Shown here: piece after piece, positions 8,026-16,939 of the stretch | Layout of the letters: each line of letters starts with the position of its first letter | Numbering within the stretch: the stretch's first letter is position 1 | Assembly (NCBI RefSeq): GCF_002157895.1 | Contig: NZ_CP021377.1 | Location: forward strand, 372,001 to 436,000 | DNA length: 64,000 nt | Direction: 5' to 3' | DNA from: Oceanisphaera profunda | GTDB taxonomy: Bacteria > Pseudomonadota > Gammaproteobacteria > Enterobacterales > Aeromonadaceae | Program-made: the position numbers and the translations under genes | Notes under the pieces: model-generated | The model's database searches: none | Seen by the model: the letters and a program-made list of their open reading frames with translations, nothing else | Told to the model about the DNA's origin: nothing

Positions 8026-8820
8026 ATGCGTTTAATACCCTTCACCCAAGCCGCACAAGTCTGCCATTGGGCCGCTCATCATATTAGCGACCGCATTAAT
8101 GCTTTTGCCCCCACAGCTGAGCGCCCTTTCGTGCTCGGCTTGCCAACCGGCAGCACGCCTTTAGCTACGTATAAAGAGCTGATCAGCTTGCATCAGGCGG
8201 GTAAAGTCAGTTTTCGTCATGTGGTAACCTTTAATATGGATGAGTACATAGGGCTGCCTAGCGATCATCCGCAAAGTTATCGCAGCTTTATGTTTGACAA
8301 TTTTTTTCAATATATCGATATTTTGCCTGAGCATATTCATATTCCTGATGGCAATGCGCATGATCTAGACGCCGAATGCCAAAAATATGAAACGGCAATT
8401 CGCCAATTTGGCGGCATCCACTTATTTATGGGCGGCGTGGGCAGCAATGGCCATATTGCGTTTAACGAACCGCACTCCGCGTTTGACTCGCGCACCCGCA
8501 TTACCGAACTTACCGCAGAAACGCTGCACGATAATTCACGATTTTTTGATAATGACGTGACACAAATGCCAACCACGGCGCTCAGCATCGGCATTGGCAC
8601 CTTGTTAGATGCAGAAGAAGTGATGTTGTTAGTCACAGGAGAGCATAAAGCCCAAGCCTTACAGGCAGCAGTAGAAGGTGAAGTAAATCCCTTATGGCCA
8701 ATCTCGAGCTTACGCCTCCATGAACGCAGCTTAATCGTGTGTGATGCACTTGCAGCTCGACTGCTCAGCACGCCCCCTGAACTTAACCACGCAGATTTAT
8801 CTGCCTTAGTTGCATCTTAA
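8026..8820 (+). CDS. nagB: NagB, glucosamine-6-phosphate deaminase
   Basis: 264 residues. It converts glucosamine-6-P to fructose-6-P and ammonia, the last step of GlcNAc use. LPTGSTP (39-45) binds phosphate, NMDEY carries the catalytic Asp72, and GHIAFNEP gives His143 and Glu148. Position 141, Asp in E. coli, is Asn here (GSNGHIAF), as I recall for Gram-positive NagB. The E. coli allosteric residues Lys160 and Thr161 are Thr and Glu (RTRITEL), and the C-terminus lacks the Tyr254 region. Activation by GlcNAc-6-P may therefore be lost; that is inference. It is followed after 12 bp by nagA, so the two form an operon. Confidence 0.94.
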   Translation: MRLIPFTQAAQVCHWAAHHISDRINAFAPTAERPFVLGLPTGSTPLATYKELISLHQAGKVSFRHVVTFNMDEYIGLPSDHPQSYRSFMFDNFFQYIDILPEHIHIPDGNAHDLDAECQKYETAIRQFGGIHLFMGGVGSNGHIAFNEPHSAFDSRTRITELTAETLHDNSRFFDNDVTQMPTTALSIGIGTLLDAEEVMLLVTGEHKAQALQAAVEGEVNPLWPISSLRLHERSLIVCDALAARLLSTPPELNHADLSALVAS

Positions 8821-8832
8821 GGTGAGCTAGCT

Positions 8833-9975
8833 ATGTTTGCGCTCACAGCTTGTCGTATCTTCACCGGTGAATGCTGGCTAGACCAGCATGCCGTGATTAT
8901 TAGTAACGGTCGCATTCAGGCGTTAGTCCCAGAGGCTGAGTTAGGTGAAGGCATTGTGAAATATCCTCAAGCCGGCGCCATAGTGTGCGCCGGCTTTATT
9001 GATCTGCAACTTAATGGTTGTGGCGGGGTAATGTTTAACAGTGACATTAGCACCGCCACTTTGGCACACATGCAGCGCACGAATTTAACCTCAGGCACCA
9101 CCAGTTATTTGCCCACCCTGATCACCAGCCCAGACGCAGATATACGGGCGGCACTCAGTGTCACTCGAGAATATATGCGCGCCCATGCTCATCAAGTGCT
9201 CGGCTTACACCTCGAAGGCCCCTATCTCAATGTGGTGCGCAAGGGCATACACCCCGCTGCACAAGTGCGGGCACTGGACGCTGACATGCTGGATTTTTTG
9301 TGTCAGCAAGCGGATGTACTCACCAAAATCACCTTGGCGCCAGAGTGCCATTCGCCCCTGCATATTCACCAATTGGTGGCGGCGGGCATTAAGGTAGCCA
9401 TCGGTCATACTGCTGCCAGCTTTGAGCAAGCTAGGGCCGGTTTTGCCGCCGGTATTAGCTTTGCCACTCACTTGTATAACGCCATGACGCCCACGGCGAA
9501 CGGCCGCACGCCGGGGGTAGTGGGTGCTATTTACGATAATGACTCTATTTACGCCGGTATTATTGCTGATGGTTTTCATGTGCACGAGGCTAATATTCGC
9601 TTGGCCCATAATGTATTGGGCCAGCGTTTATGTTTAGTAACCGATGCTACTGCCGCCGCCGGTGCGCCCGCCTCGCTCACTGAGTTTGATTTTTGTGGCA
9701 CGACAGTGCGCATTAAAGACGGCCAATGCCTAGATGAACAGGGCACGCTGGGCGGCTCAGCGCTGACCATGATTGAAGGTGTGCGCTATTTGGTCAATAC
9801 CGTAGGACTTTCTTTAGATGATGCCTTGCGTATGGCAAGCTTAAACCCTGCTAAAGCCATAGGCTGTGAGCAGGACTTAGGCGCTATTGCGGTGGGCAAA
9901 GTGGCCAACTTGGTGATCCTTAGCGAGCAGCTGTTAGTATTAAACACAGTGGTGAATGGCCAGCTTACCCACTGA
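8833..9975 (+). CDS. nagA: NagA, N-acetylglucosamine-6-phosphate deacetylase
   Basis: 380 residues, the usual length. It removes acetate from GlcNAc-6-P to feed NagB. Metal and catalytic elements are visible: HLEGPYLN (metal-binding Glu), GHTAASFEQA and ATHLYNAMTP (metal histidines), and LVTDATAAAG (catalytic Asp). An amidohydrolase TIM barrel is flanked by N- and C-terminal beta-sandwich strands (GAIVCAGFIDLQLNG; GAIAVGKVANLVIL). It lies 12 bp after nagB. No transporter, kinase or NagC gene accompanies the pair here. Confidence 0.95.
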   Translation: MFALTACRIFTGECWLDQHAVIISNGRIQALVPEAELGEGIVKYPQAGAIVCAGFIDLQLNGCGGVMFNSDISTATLAHMQRTNLTSGTTSYLPTLITSPDADIRAALSVTREYMRAHAHQVLGLHLEGPYLNVVRKGIHPAAQVRALDADMLDFLCQQADVLTKITLAPECHSPLHIHQLVAAGIKVAIGHTAASFEQARAGFAAGISFATHLYNAMTPTANGRTPGVVGAIYDNDSIYAGIIADGFHVHEANIRLAHNVLGQRLCLVTDATAAAGAPASLTEFDFCGTTVRIKDGQCLDEQGTLGGSALTMIEGVRYLVNTVGLSLDDALRMASLNPAKAIGCEQDLGAIAVGKVANLVILSEQLLVLNTVVNGQLTH

Positions 9976-10025
9976 CAGTGGTGAGCCGTTCAGTAGCCAA
10001 CTGAGCAATAAATGAGGAAATAAAC

Positions 10026-10343
10026 GTGAATAACTTGGTTTACAGTACCGATCCTAATTGGCAAGACCCCGCAGACAAAGCCAATCAAGCTGAGTCTTTG
10101 TTTCCGGATGATGGGGTATTGCGTCTGCGCCGCGAAACCAAAGGTCGCAAAGGTGCCGGCGTAGTCTGTATTTACGGCGCATCAAGCGCCCAAGTGGGCG
10201 ACTTGGCCAAGCAGCTTAAAAAGCAGCTGGGCACGGGAGGCGCCATTAAAAAAGGCGTGATTGAGATTCAAGGGGATCGCCTGCCGCAAATTGAGGCTTT
10301 CTTGCTCAAAAGCGGCTTTAAGGTCAAAAAAGTCGGCGGCTAG
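10026..10343 (+). CDS. yciH: YciH, eIF1/SUI1-like translation factor
   Basis: 105 residues. The SUI1 fold spans about 35-105: LRLRRETKGRKGAGVVCIYG, then LAKQLKKQLGTGGAIKKGVIEIQGD and a C-terminal GFKVKKVGG. Bacterial YciH binds the 30S subunit and can affect start-codon discrimination. GTG start with GAGGAAA ahead. It lies 50 bp after nagA on the same strand and may be read from the same transcript, though the functions are unrelated. Confidence 0.92.
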   Translation: MNNLVYSTDPNWQDPADKANQAESLFPDDGVLRLRRETKGRKGAGVVCIYGASSAQVGDLAKQLKKQLGTGGAIKKGVIEIQGDRLPQIEAFLLKSGFKVKKVGG

Positions 10344-10379
10344 CTTAAAGCCGCGCTAGGGATTTACCCAAACATAAGT

Positions 10380-11309
10380 TCAAACCAATAAATTTTCGGT
10401 TAACAGGGTCTGCGCCGTACGCTGCAGTTCGCTTAGTAATGCCTGTTGAGCCTCAGTCAGTGTTTGATCGGTACGGGTTACGCTATATAAGGTCACCAAT
10501 AAAGGCGGACTGAGTGGCCGAGTTTGTATGGCCTCACTGGTTTTCATGATCTCGCTCGACCCCGCTAAGCCGGTGAAGGGGTCAACGATGGCCACGCCCT
10601 GCCCCGCCGCGACCATATGACGCGCCAGTTGATAGGTTTGCACGCGGGTGCTGATTTTTACCGGCTGATCCAGCGTGCGTAAGTGGCTTTCTAACAAGGC
10701 TCCTAAACCGTCTTTATCATCCAGCCCTATCATATTCAGCCCACCAAGGCTGGCCAACTGCAGCGGTAAGCCTGCCTCACTCACACTCCAAAAGCCGGCG
10801 GGGGCTATGGCCTGCATCTGACCTTGTGCTAATACCTCACACTGTAAGCCGGGATGTGCAATACGTTGCAAGGTAAGCCCCAAATCCGCCTGCCCGGCCA
10901 CCAAAGCCGCTAACAAAGCGTGGGTATGCTCTGTCGCTAAGCTACAGTCCACATCCGGATATAAGGCCCGCCACGCCACTAAGGATAACGGTAGTACGCT
11001 GTGCGCCAAGGTAGGAGTACAGATCACGCGCACCCCTGTTTGCTGCTGTGGGCGCAGGCTGTACGCCAATTGGGTAAGGCGCTGTAAATCGGCGGCCAAG
11101 CGCTCGGTGGGCCCTTGCAGGATCAGCCCTTGGCGTGTGGGCACTAAGCGGCCCCGCTCGCGATGAAATAACGCAAAACCTAATGCTCGCTCCGCTTGTT
11201 GTAAGCGCTTGCTGGCTGCCGGCTGTGAGATATGCAACAAGTCGGCGGCGGCAGTTAAGCTGCCGGTTTGTAATACCGCCTGAAACAAGGCGATGTGGCC
11301 TAACTGCAT
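10380..11309 (-). CDS. LysR-family regulator divergent from dadA-like gene
   Basis: 309 residues from MQLGHIALFQAVLQTGSLTAAADLLHISQPAASKRLQQAE, a clear N-terminal winged helix-turn-helix, followed by a periplasmic-binding-protein-like effector domain. The start at 11309 was chosen because AGAGGAGC precedes it by a proper distance; the longer reading from 11411 lacks such a site and overlaps the promoter region. Being divergent from the D-amino-acid dehydrogenase-like gene, with 141 bp between starts, it probably controls that gene. The effector is unknown, plausibly a D-amino acid or related compound (inference). Confidence 0.85.
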   Translation of the reverse strand: MQLGHIALFQAVLQTGSLTAAADLLHISQPAASKRLQQAERALGFALFHRERGRLVPTRQGLILQGPTERLAADLQRLTQLAYSLRPQQQTGVRVICTPTLAHSVLPLSLVAWRALYPDVDCSLATEHTHALLAALVAGQADLGLTLQRIAHPGLQCEVLAQGQMQAIAPAGFWSVSEAGLPLQLASLGGLNMIGLDDKDGLGALLESHLRTLDQPVKISTRVQTYQLARHMVAAGQGVAIVDPFTGLAGSSEIMKTSEAIQTRPLSPPLLVTLYSVTRTDQTLTEAQQALLSELQRTAQTLLTENLLV

Positions 11310-11450
11310 CTTAGCTCCTCTGTACTCACTTTTGACTTCTGACTTAAAAACAAGCCATAACCACAGGTTATGGCTGCTGTGAATTTTTTCATTATTCGCC
11401 CCTTCCCGCAATGCCTATGCTTAAGCCATCAGCTTTTTAAGGACTCACTT

Positions 11451-12716
11451 ATGCGCGTTGCAATTATCGGCGGTGGCGTGATTGGTTTAACGACCGCCTA
11501 TGCGTTGATCAATAAAGGCCATAGCGTCGATTTATTTGAACAAGAATCCGACGTCGGCCAAGCCACCAGCTTTGCCAACGGCGGCCAGCTCAGTTATCGC
11601 TACGTATCGCCCTTGGCCGATGCCGGTGTGCCCCTGCAAGCCTTAGGCTGGATGTTTAAAACCGATGCGCCGCTGCGCTTTCGCCCGCGCATGAGCCTGC
11701 ATCAATGGCACTGGTGCTGGCGCTTTTTATTAGCGTGTCGAAATAGCGTTAATCAGCGAAACGGCGCTCATCTATTGCGCCTTGCCCTTTATAGTCAGTC
11801 GATATTACATGACTGGCAGCAACACCACGGCTTAACGGATTTTTCGTGGCGAGCCAACGGCAAGATGGTGATTTATCGTAATTCTGCCAATTTTCGCCAC
11901 GCGGCTAACAAAATAAAAGCAGACCCACTGCAACAGATATTGGATCCCAAAGCCTGTGTAGCCGCTGAACCTTCGCTGGCACATATTGCGAGTCAGTTAG
12001 CCGGCGGTATTTTTTCAGCCGGTGATGAGGTGGGCGACTGCCAACTCTTTTGTCAGCGGCTATTAAGGCGCTTACAACAAAATCCCCACTTTACCTTGCA
12101 TGTGGGTCAGCGGATCACTGAGATTAAGGTAGAGAAAGGCCAAGTGCGGGCCCTGAAAATGGCAGATGGCCAATTTGCGACAGAGCAGTTCGATGTGGAT
12201 CAATTGGTGGTAGCCGCCGGCATGGGCAGCTTAGGGCTATTGAATAGTGTGGGCATTAAGGTGCCTTTGTATCCACTGAAGGGCTATAGCCTAACCTTAC
12301 CAGTGGCGGATTTAAGCCAAGTACCCGACACCAATGTCACCGATTATGACCGCAAGATTGTGTACGCCAGGCTCGACCAGCAGCTGCGCGTTGCCGCCAT
12401 GGTCGATATCGGCGCCGGCGATTCGGGCAATCATAAAGCCAAGCTGGATGCGGGGCGTATTGCCTCATTGCGCCAACAAGCCCAAGCCAGCTTTCCGGAT
12501 GCGGGAGACTTTCAACAAGCCACGCCTTGGGCAGGTCTTAGACCCGCTACGCCTGAGGGCACACCTATTATTGGCGCCAGTGCCATTAAGAATCTGTGGC
12601 TTAATCTCGGGCACGGCAGTTTAGGCTTTACGCTGGCTTGTGGCAGTGCCCAAGTGTTGGCAAATTTGATTAATAATGAAGCAAGCCCCATCCCTTTAAT
12701 CGGGTTACAAGGCTAA
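11451..12716 (+). CDS. dadA: DadA-like D-amino-acid dehydrogenase (FAD)
   Basis: 421 residues, DAO family. MRVAIIGGGVIGLTTAYALI is the FAD-binding GxGxxG fold at the very N-terminus, followed by FEQESDVGQATSFANGGQLSYRYVSPLADAGVP, which matches DadA (SFANAGQIS). A C-terminal LRPATPEGTPIIGASAIKNLWLNLGHGSLGFTLACGSA segment closes the FAD site. DadA-type enzymes oxidise D-amino acids at the membrane and pass electrons to quinone. No dadX alanine racemase is adjacent, so substrate may differ from D-alanine. The ATG at 11451 follows AAGGACT; the reading upstream from 11370 lies inside the divergent promoter. Confidence 0.82.
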   Translation: MRVAIIGGGVIGLTTAYALINKGHSVDLFEQESDVGQATSFANGGQLSYRYVSPLADAGVPLQALGWMFKTDAPLRFRPRMSLHQWHWCWRFLLACRNSVNQRNGAHLLRLALYSQSILHDWQQHHGLTDFSWRANGKMVIYRNSANFRHAANKIKADPLQQILDPKACVAAEPSLAHIASQLAGGIFSAGDEVGDCQLFCQRLLRRLQQNPHFTLHVGQRITEIKVEKGQVRALKMADGQFATEQFDVDQLVVAAGMGSLGLLNSVGIKVPLYPLKGYSLTLPVADLSQVPDTNVTDYDRKIVYARLDQQLRVAAMVDIGAGDSGNHKAKLDAGRIASLRQQAQASFPDAGDFQQATPWAGLRPATPEGTPIIGASAIKNLWLNLGHGSLGFTLACGSAQVLANLINNEASPIPLIGLQG

Positions 12717-12892
12717 CAATGGTAATTTTTATGCGTTTGCTCCCGCTGTAAGCATAATAAATTCGCAATAACGGTGGCTTTACATTAACGTATTTAACAT
12801 ATGTGGCTAATTATAAAGGGATCTTTTTACCTTTAAGCCATGTAAGTGTTACTGGGAAATACCCCGATTCAATGAGAATGGAGAATCATACG

Positions 12893-13846
12893 ATGATCAA
12901 GCTAGTGACGGGCGCCATGACGGCGCTTTTACTGAGCACGCAAGTCAGCGCCGAAGCGCGCTATGTCACCATTGGCACAGGTGGCCAAACCGGTGTGTAT
13001 TACACCGCGGGTCAGTCGGTCTGTCGCTTTCTTAACCGTGGCGCCGATGAGCATGACATTAAATGTAATGCTCCTTCTTCTGCCGGTAGTGTTAGCAACA
13101 TAGTGGCGCTGCAAAACAAAGACTACGACTTTGGTTTTATTCAATCGGATCACCAATACAAGGCGCTAGAAGGTCAGGCTCCGTTTGATAAGAAGCCGGT
13201 TAAAAACCTGCGCGCCGTGTTCTCACTGCAAAGTGAGATCCTGACCGTAGTGGTACGTAACGACAGCAAAATTAATGATTTTGACGACCTAAAAGGTAAG
13301 CGCGTCAACATTGGCGTCCCGGGCTCAGGTAGCCGCGATACCTTTGATGAAGTTATGACCGCCAATGGTTGGGATAAGAGCACCTTTTCACTGGCAGCTG
13401 AGTTAAAGCCAGCGGAAATGGCCGCAGCCCTCGGTGATAACAACTTAGACGCCATTACTTATGTAGTAGGTCACCCCAGTGGCGCCATTCAAGAAGCCCT
13501 GACTACGGCAGATGCCAAGCTGATCCCAGTAACGGGCCCTGGCATTGATAAGTTGCTTGAAACAGCGAGCTACTTTACTCGTGCCGATATTCCAGCTGGC
13601 CTCTACCCAGGTGTAGATAAGCCTATTCCGTCTATTGGCGGCAAGGCCGTGTTGGCCACCACCGAAGAAACAGATCCAGAAGTGGTGTATCAGTTAGTGA
13701 AATCAGTATTTGATAACTTAGATCGCTTTAAACGTTTGCACCCAGCGTTTGCGGATCTGAAAGCCGAAGACATGATTTCAGCAGGTATTACCGCGCCACT
13801 GCACGAAGGTGCTCAGCGTTATTATAAAGAGAAAGGCTGGTTATAA
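12893..13846 (+). CDS. TAXI-family TRAP transporter solute-binding protein
   Basis: 317 residues. The signal peptide (MIKLVTGAMTALLLSTQVSA) ends in a typical Ala-X-Ala-type site. The mature part begins ARYVTIGTGGQTGVYYTAGQSVC, the signature of TAXI (TRAP-associated extracytoplasmic immunogenic) proteins, and continues with SAGSVSNIVALQNKDYDFGFIQSD and GVPGSGSRDTF. It captures the substrate in the periplasm and hands it to the QM permease downstream. TAXI ligands include glutamate and other carboxylates; this ligand is unknown. The start at 12893 gives a clean signal peptide; the longer reading from 12803 does not. Confidence 0.92.
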   Translation: MIKLVTGAMTALLLSTQVSAEARYVTIGTGGQTGVYYTAGQSVCRFLNRGADEHDIKCNAPSSAGSVSNIVALQNKDYDFGFIQSDHQYKALEGQAPFDKKPVKNLRAVFSLQSEILTVVVRNDSKINDFDDLKGKRVNIGVPGSGSRDTFDEVMTANGWDKSTFSLAAELKPAEMAAALGDNNLDAITYVVGHPSGAIQEALTTADAKLIPVTGPGIDKLLETASYFTRADIPAGLYPGVDKPIPSIGGKAVLATTEETDPEVVYQLVKSVFDNLDRFKRLHPAFADLKAEDMISAGITAPLHEGAQRYYKEKGWL

Positions 13847-13859
13847 ACTCAGCACTACT

Positions 13860-13889
13860 AAAAGCCCGCCCAGCACTGGGTGGGCTTTT
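13860..13889 (+). terminator. Terminator between TRAP P and QM genes
   Basis: AAAAGCCCGCCCAG / GGGTGGGCTTTT hairpin. It should lower permease expression relative to the binding protein, a usual arrangement for such systems. Confidence 0.85.
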
Positions 13890-14020
13890 GTCACATAATA
13901 AGATAAACGTACTAGGCTAAGGCCTTAAGTGACGTATTCTTACCTTAAGTCAAACCTCTGCTGAATGATTAAGCAGAGGTTTGCTCTTCTCTATAGCCCA
14001 ATTCAAATAGGTAAAAACCT

Positions 14021-16603
14021 ATGTCAGAAAAACAATTGTCCGTAGAGGAGCTGATCGCCCAAGATGTGGGTGCCCGCTCGCCCAAAGGCCTGATGGCTAA
14101 AGTGAGTGCCGGACTCGCCTTACTCTGGTCTCTGTTCCAGTTATGGATTGCCTCACCGCTGCCGTTTATCGTCGGCGTTGGCATTTTTAACAGTACCGAA
14201 CAGCGTTCCATCCACTTGGCGTTTGCCCTACTACTGACGTTTTTAGTCTTTCCTGCGCTTAAATCTTCTCCGCGCGATAGAGTGCCATTCCTCGATATTG
14301 CTCTTGGCCTGATTGCTGCGGCCAGTGCCGCTTACTTGTTTATCTTTTATCAAGAATTATCCCAACGACCCGGTACCTTAACTACCGCCGATTTAGTGAC
14401 CTCTTGTGTGGGCATAGTTCTATTATTAGAAGCCACCCGCCGAGCGCTGGGTCCGCCATTAGCCATTATTGCGCTGATATTTTTAGCTTACAGTTTAGCC
14501 GGCCCTTATATGCCGAGCCTGTTGGCCCACAGAGGCGTGACCTTTAGTGCGCTGGCCAACCATCAGTGGATCACCACCGAGGGTGTATTTGGTATCGCGC
14601 TGGGTGTGTCGACCAGTTTTGTATTTTTATTCGTGTTATTTGGCGCCCTGTTAGAACGCGCCGGAGCCGGCCATTACTTTATTCAGCTGGCTTTTAGCTT
14701 ATTGGGTCATATGCGTGGCGGCCCTGCCAAAGCAGCGGTCGTGGCGTCGGGGTTAACCGGCATGATCTCCGGCTCCTCCATTGCCAACGTGGTTACCACA
14801 GGCACTTTTACAATCCCTATGATGAAGCGCACCGGTTTTTCGGCAGAAAAAGCCGGCGCGATCGAAGTCGCTTCCTCGGTGAATGGCCAAATTATGCCGC
14901 CGGTGATGGGTGCTGCCGCCTTCTTGATGGTGGAATACATTGGTATGCCCTATGTGGATATCATCAAACACGCCTTCTTGCCCGCTACCATCTCTTATAT
15001 TGCCCTGCTTTATATTGTGCATTTAGAATCGATGAAGCTCGGCTTACAACCCATAGGTGGTCGCGTACCTAAACCTTGGTTGCGCCGCTTAACCGGCTTT
15101 GCCTTTGGTGCCGCCTTGATCAGCGGCCTGTCGTTAGCCGTTTATTATGGCTTAGGCTGGCTTAAACCCGTGCTGGGGCAACATGTATTGCCTGGCGTCG
15201 GCATCTTATTGGCCATCGCCTATTTGGGGCTATTAAAAGTGGCCGCCAGTGTGGCGCCTTTGCCGCCAGAAGATCCGAATTCCACCTTAGACACTCTTCC
15301 AGAAACCCGTGCCGTGCTGTTATCTGGCTTGCACTTTTTATTACCGGTTGTGGTCTTGGTGTGGTGCTTGATGGTGGAGCGCCTATCCCCAGGCTTATCG
15401 GCTTTTTGGGGCAGCATGATGCTGGTGATTATCTTACTCACCCAGCGCCCACTGCTGAGCTTGATGCGCCGCGACAGTAACCATAATGACGGCAACTTTA
15501 TGGATGGCTTGGTGGATTTACGCGAAGCACTCCTTGCCGGTGCACGTAACATGATTGGTATCGGCATTGCTACGGCCGCCGCGGGGTTAATTGTGGGCGC
15601 CGTCTCGCAAACCGGTGTGGGCTTGGTATTAGCGGACTTGGTCGAACTGTTGTCCATGGGCAACCTGCTGTTAATGCTGTTACTGGTCGCCGTATTTAGC
15701 TTGGTATTGGGCATGGGCTTACCCACCACCGCCAACTATATCGTGGTGTCCAGCTTGCTGGCGCCAGTGGTGGTCACCTTGGGTCAGCAAAATGGCCTGA
15801 TAGTACCGCTGATTGCCGTGCATATGTTTGTGTTTTACTTCGGCATTATGGCGGACGTCACCCCGCCGGTAGGCTTGGCTTCCTTTGCCGCCGCCGCAGT
15901 TTCAAAAGGCGACCCGATTAAAACCGGTATCACGGCCTTTTATTACAGCCTGCGTACCGCCGCCCTGCCGTTCTTGTTTATCTTTAATACCGACTTGCTG
16001 TTGATTGACGTGAGTTTTTGGCATGGAGTACTAGTGTTTATTATCGCCACCGCTGCCATGCTGATCTTTGCCGCAGGTACCCAAGGCTATTTCTTGGTGC
16101 GCAGCCGCTGGTATGAAGGTGTGTTGTTATTACTGGTGGCCTTTACGTTATTCCGCCCGGGGTTTTGGATGGACATGGTCCACGACCCTTATCGAGAAGT
16201 GCCGCCAGCGCAATTTGAGCAGACACTGGCTGACCTGCAAGCTGACAGTAAAATGCGCCTGCGTATTCAAGGGCAAGATGCGGTCGGTGATATTAAGGAG
16301 TTCAGCGTGCTGTTACCGGTACCTTCGGGTGACACCGGTGCCGAGCGACTCGAAAAGCTGGGCCTAATGCTTTATGAGCAAGACGGCAAAGTCTTAATCG
16401 ACAGCGTCTCGTTCGCCAGTCCAGCGGCCGATGCGGGCTTAGACTTTGATCAGCAAATTGTGCTGGTTCGCGCGCCCACCGAGCGCTGGCTAAAAGAGCT
16501 GATGTGGATCCCGGGCTTCTTGGTTCTGGCATTAGTCGTGTGGCTACAGCGCCGCCGCCAACCCAAGGTTAAGGAGCGCCACCCGCTAACCAGTACTATG
16601 TAA
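14021..16603 (+). CDS. TRAP transporter fused QM permease (4TM/12TM) with DUF3394 tail
   Basis: 860 residues, inner membrane. The N-terminal third holds the small DctQ-like membrane segments, the middle the DctM-like domain (ERAGAGHYFIQLAFSLLGHMRGGPAKAAVVASGLTGMISGSS; PTTANYIVVSSLLAPVVVTLG; FGIMADVTPPVGLASFAAAA), both typical of TAXI permeases. A C-terminal soluble piece (about 720-830: VHDPYREVPPAQFEQTLADLQ...) resembles DUF3394, followed by a final membrane helix and a basic end. It transports the substrate bound by the preceding TAXI protein, driven by a sodium or proton gradient. Confidence 0.93.
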   Translation: MSEKQLSVEELIAQDVGARSPKGLMAKVSAGLALLWSLFQLWIASPLPFIVGVGIFNSTEQRSIHLAFALLLTFLVFPALKSSPRDRVPFLDIALGLIAAASAAYLFIFYQELSQRPGTLTTADLVTSCVGIVLLLEATRRALGPPLAIIALIFLAYSLAGPYMPSLLAHRGVTFSALANHQWITTEGVFGIALGVSTSFVFLFVLFGALLERAGAGHYFIQLAFSLLGHMRGGPAKAAVVASGLTGMISGSSIANVVTTGTFTIPMMKRTGFSAEKAGAIEVASSVNGQIMPPVMGAAAFLMVEYIGMPYVDIIKHAFLPATISYIALLYIVHLESMKLGLQPIGGRVPKPWLRRLTGFAFGAALISGLSLAVYYGLGWLKPVLGQHVLPGVGILLAIAYLGLLKVAASVAPLPPEDPNSTLDTLPETRAVLLSGLHFLLPVVVLVWCLMVERLSPGLSAFWGSMMLVIILLTQRPLLSLMRRDSNHNDGNFMDGLVDLREALLAGARNMIGIGIATAAAGLIVGAVSQTGVGLVLADLVELLSMGNLLLMLLLVAVFSLVLGMGLPTTANYIVVSSLLAPVVVTLGQQNGLIVPLIAVHMFVFYFGIMADVTPPVGLASFAAAAVSKGDPIKTGITAFYYSLRTAALPFLFIFNTDLLLIDVSFWHGVLVFIIATAAMLIFAAGTQGYFLVRSRWYEGVLLLLVAFTLFRPGFWMDMVHDPYREVPPAQFEQTLADLQADSKMRLRIQGQDAVGDIKEFSVLLPVPSGDTGAERLEKLGLMLYEQDGKVLIDSVSFASPAADAGLDFDQQIVLVRAPTERWLKELMWIPGFLVLALVVWLQRRRQPKVKERHPLTSTM

Positions 16604-16626
16604 TGAGCACACTGCTTAGCTAAATC

Positions 16627-16657
16627 AAAAGCCCCAACTTAAGGTTGGGGCTTTTTT
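16627..16657 (+). terminator. Terminator after TRAP permease
   Basis: AAAAGCCCCAACTT / AAGGTTGGGGCTTTTTT, a perfect hairpin with T-run. Confidence 0.9.
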
Positions 16658-16699
16658 ACGTGTGTGTGAGGTGTATAAATCACCGGTTTATTTTATCTT

Positions 16700-16872
16700 T
16701 TGTAGGTGGCCGTTTCTTCGGCGAAGAGGACTTCGCCACGGTTTATTGTTTGGGGCTTAAAGCATTCTGCTACGCAGAACCGCCGAATAAATTGGCGACT
16801 ACAAAACACTACTGCGCTGGGTCTTAAATAGCCAGCTATGCTGGCCGGCGAATAAATTGCCGGGCTACATTA
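16700..16872. repeat. GTAG-headed REP/BIME-like element, compound
   Basis: TTGTAGGTGGCCG...CTTCGCCAC: a GTAG head followed by a hairpin (GTGGC/GCCAC with inner CTTC/GAAG). The inverted ends read GGCGACTACAAAA at about 16795-16806 and, again, GCCGGGCTACATT at about 16859-16871, each preceded by gaataaatt, so an end module is duplicated. It shares the 20-bp core with the element at 4895. A short reading frame across it is not a gene. Confidence 0.65.
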
Positions 16873-16875
16873 AAC

Positions 16876-16903
16876 AAAAAGCCCTGACGCATAACGTCAG
16901 GGC
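16876..16903 (-). terminator. Terminator after nhaD
   Basis: AAAAAGCCCTGACG / CGTCAGGGCT inverted repeat; on the minus strand it ends in a T-run. Confidence 0.85.
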
Positions 16904-16939
16904 TGATTTAGAACCGCCACTCAACTTAGTCAGTCAGGC

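Noticed and set aside
12868-12890. Fur-box-like AATGAGAATGGAGAATCAT before the TAXI gene
   Set aside because: Poor match and overlaps the ribosome binding region; no iron-related gene there.
16645-16827. 60-codon frame after the TRAP permease
   Set aside because: Lies across the REP-like element.
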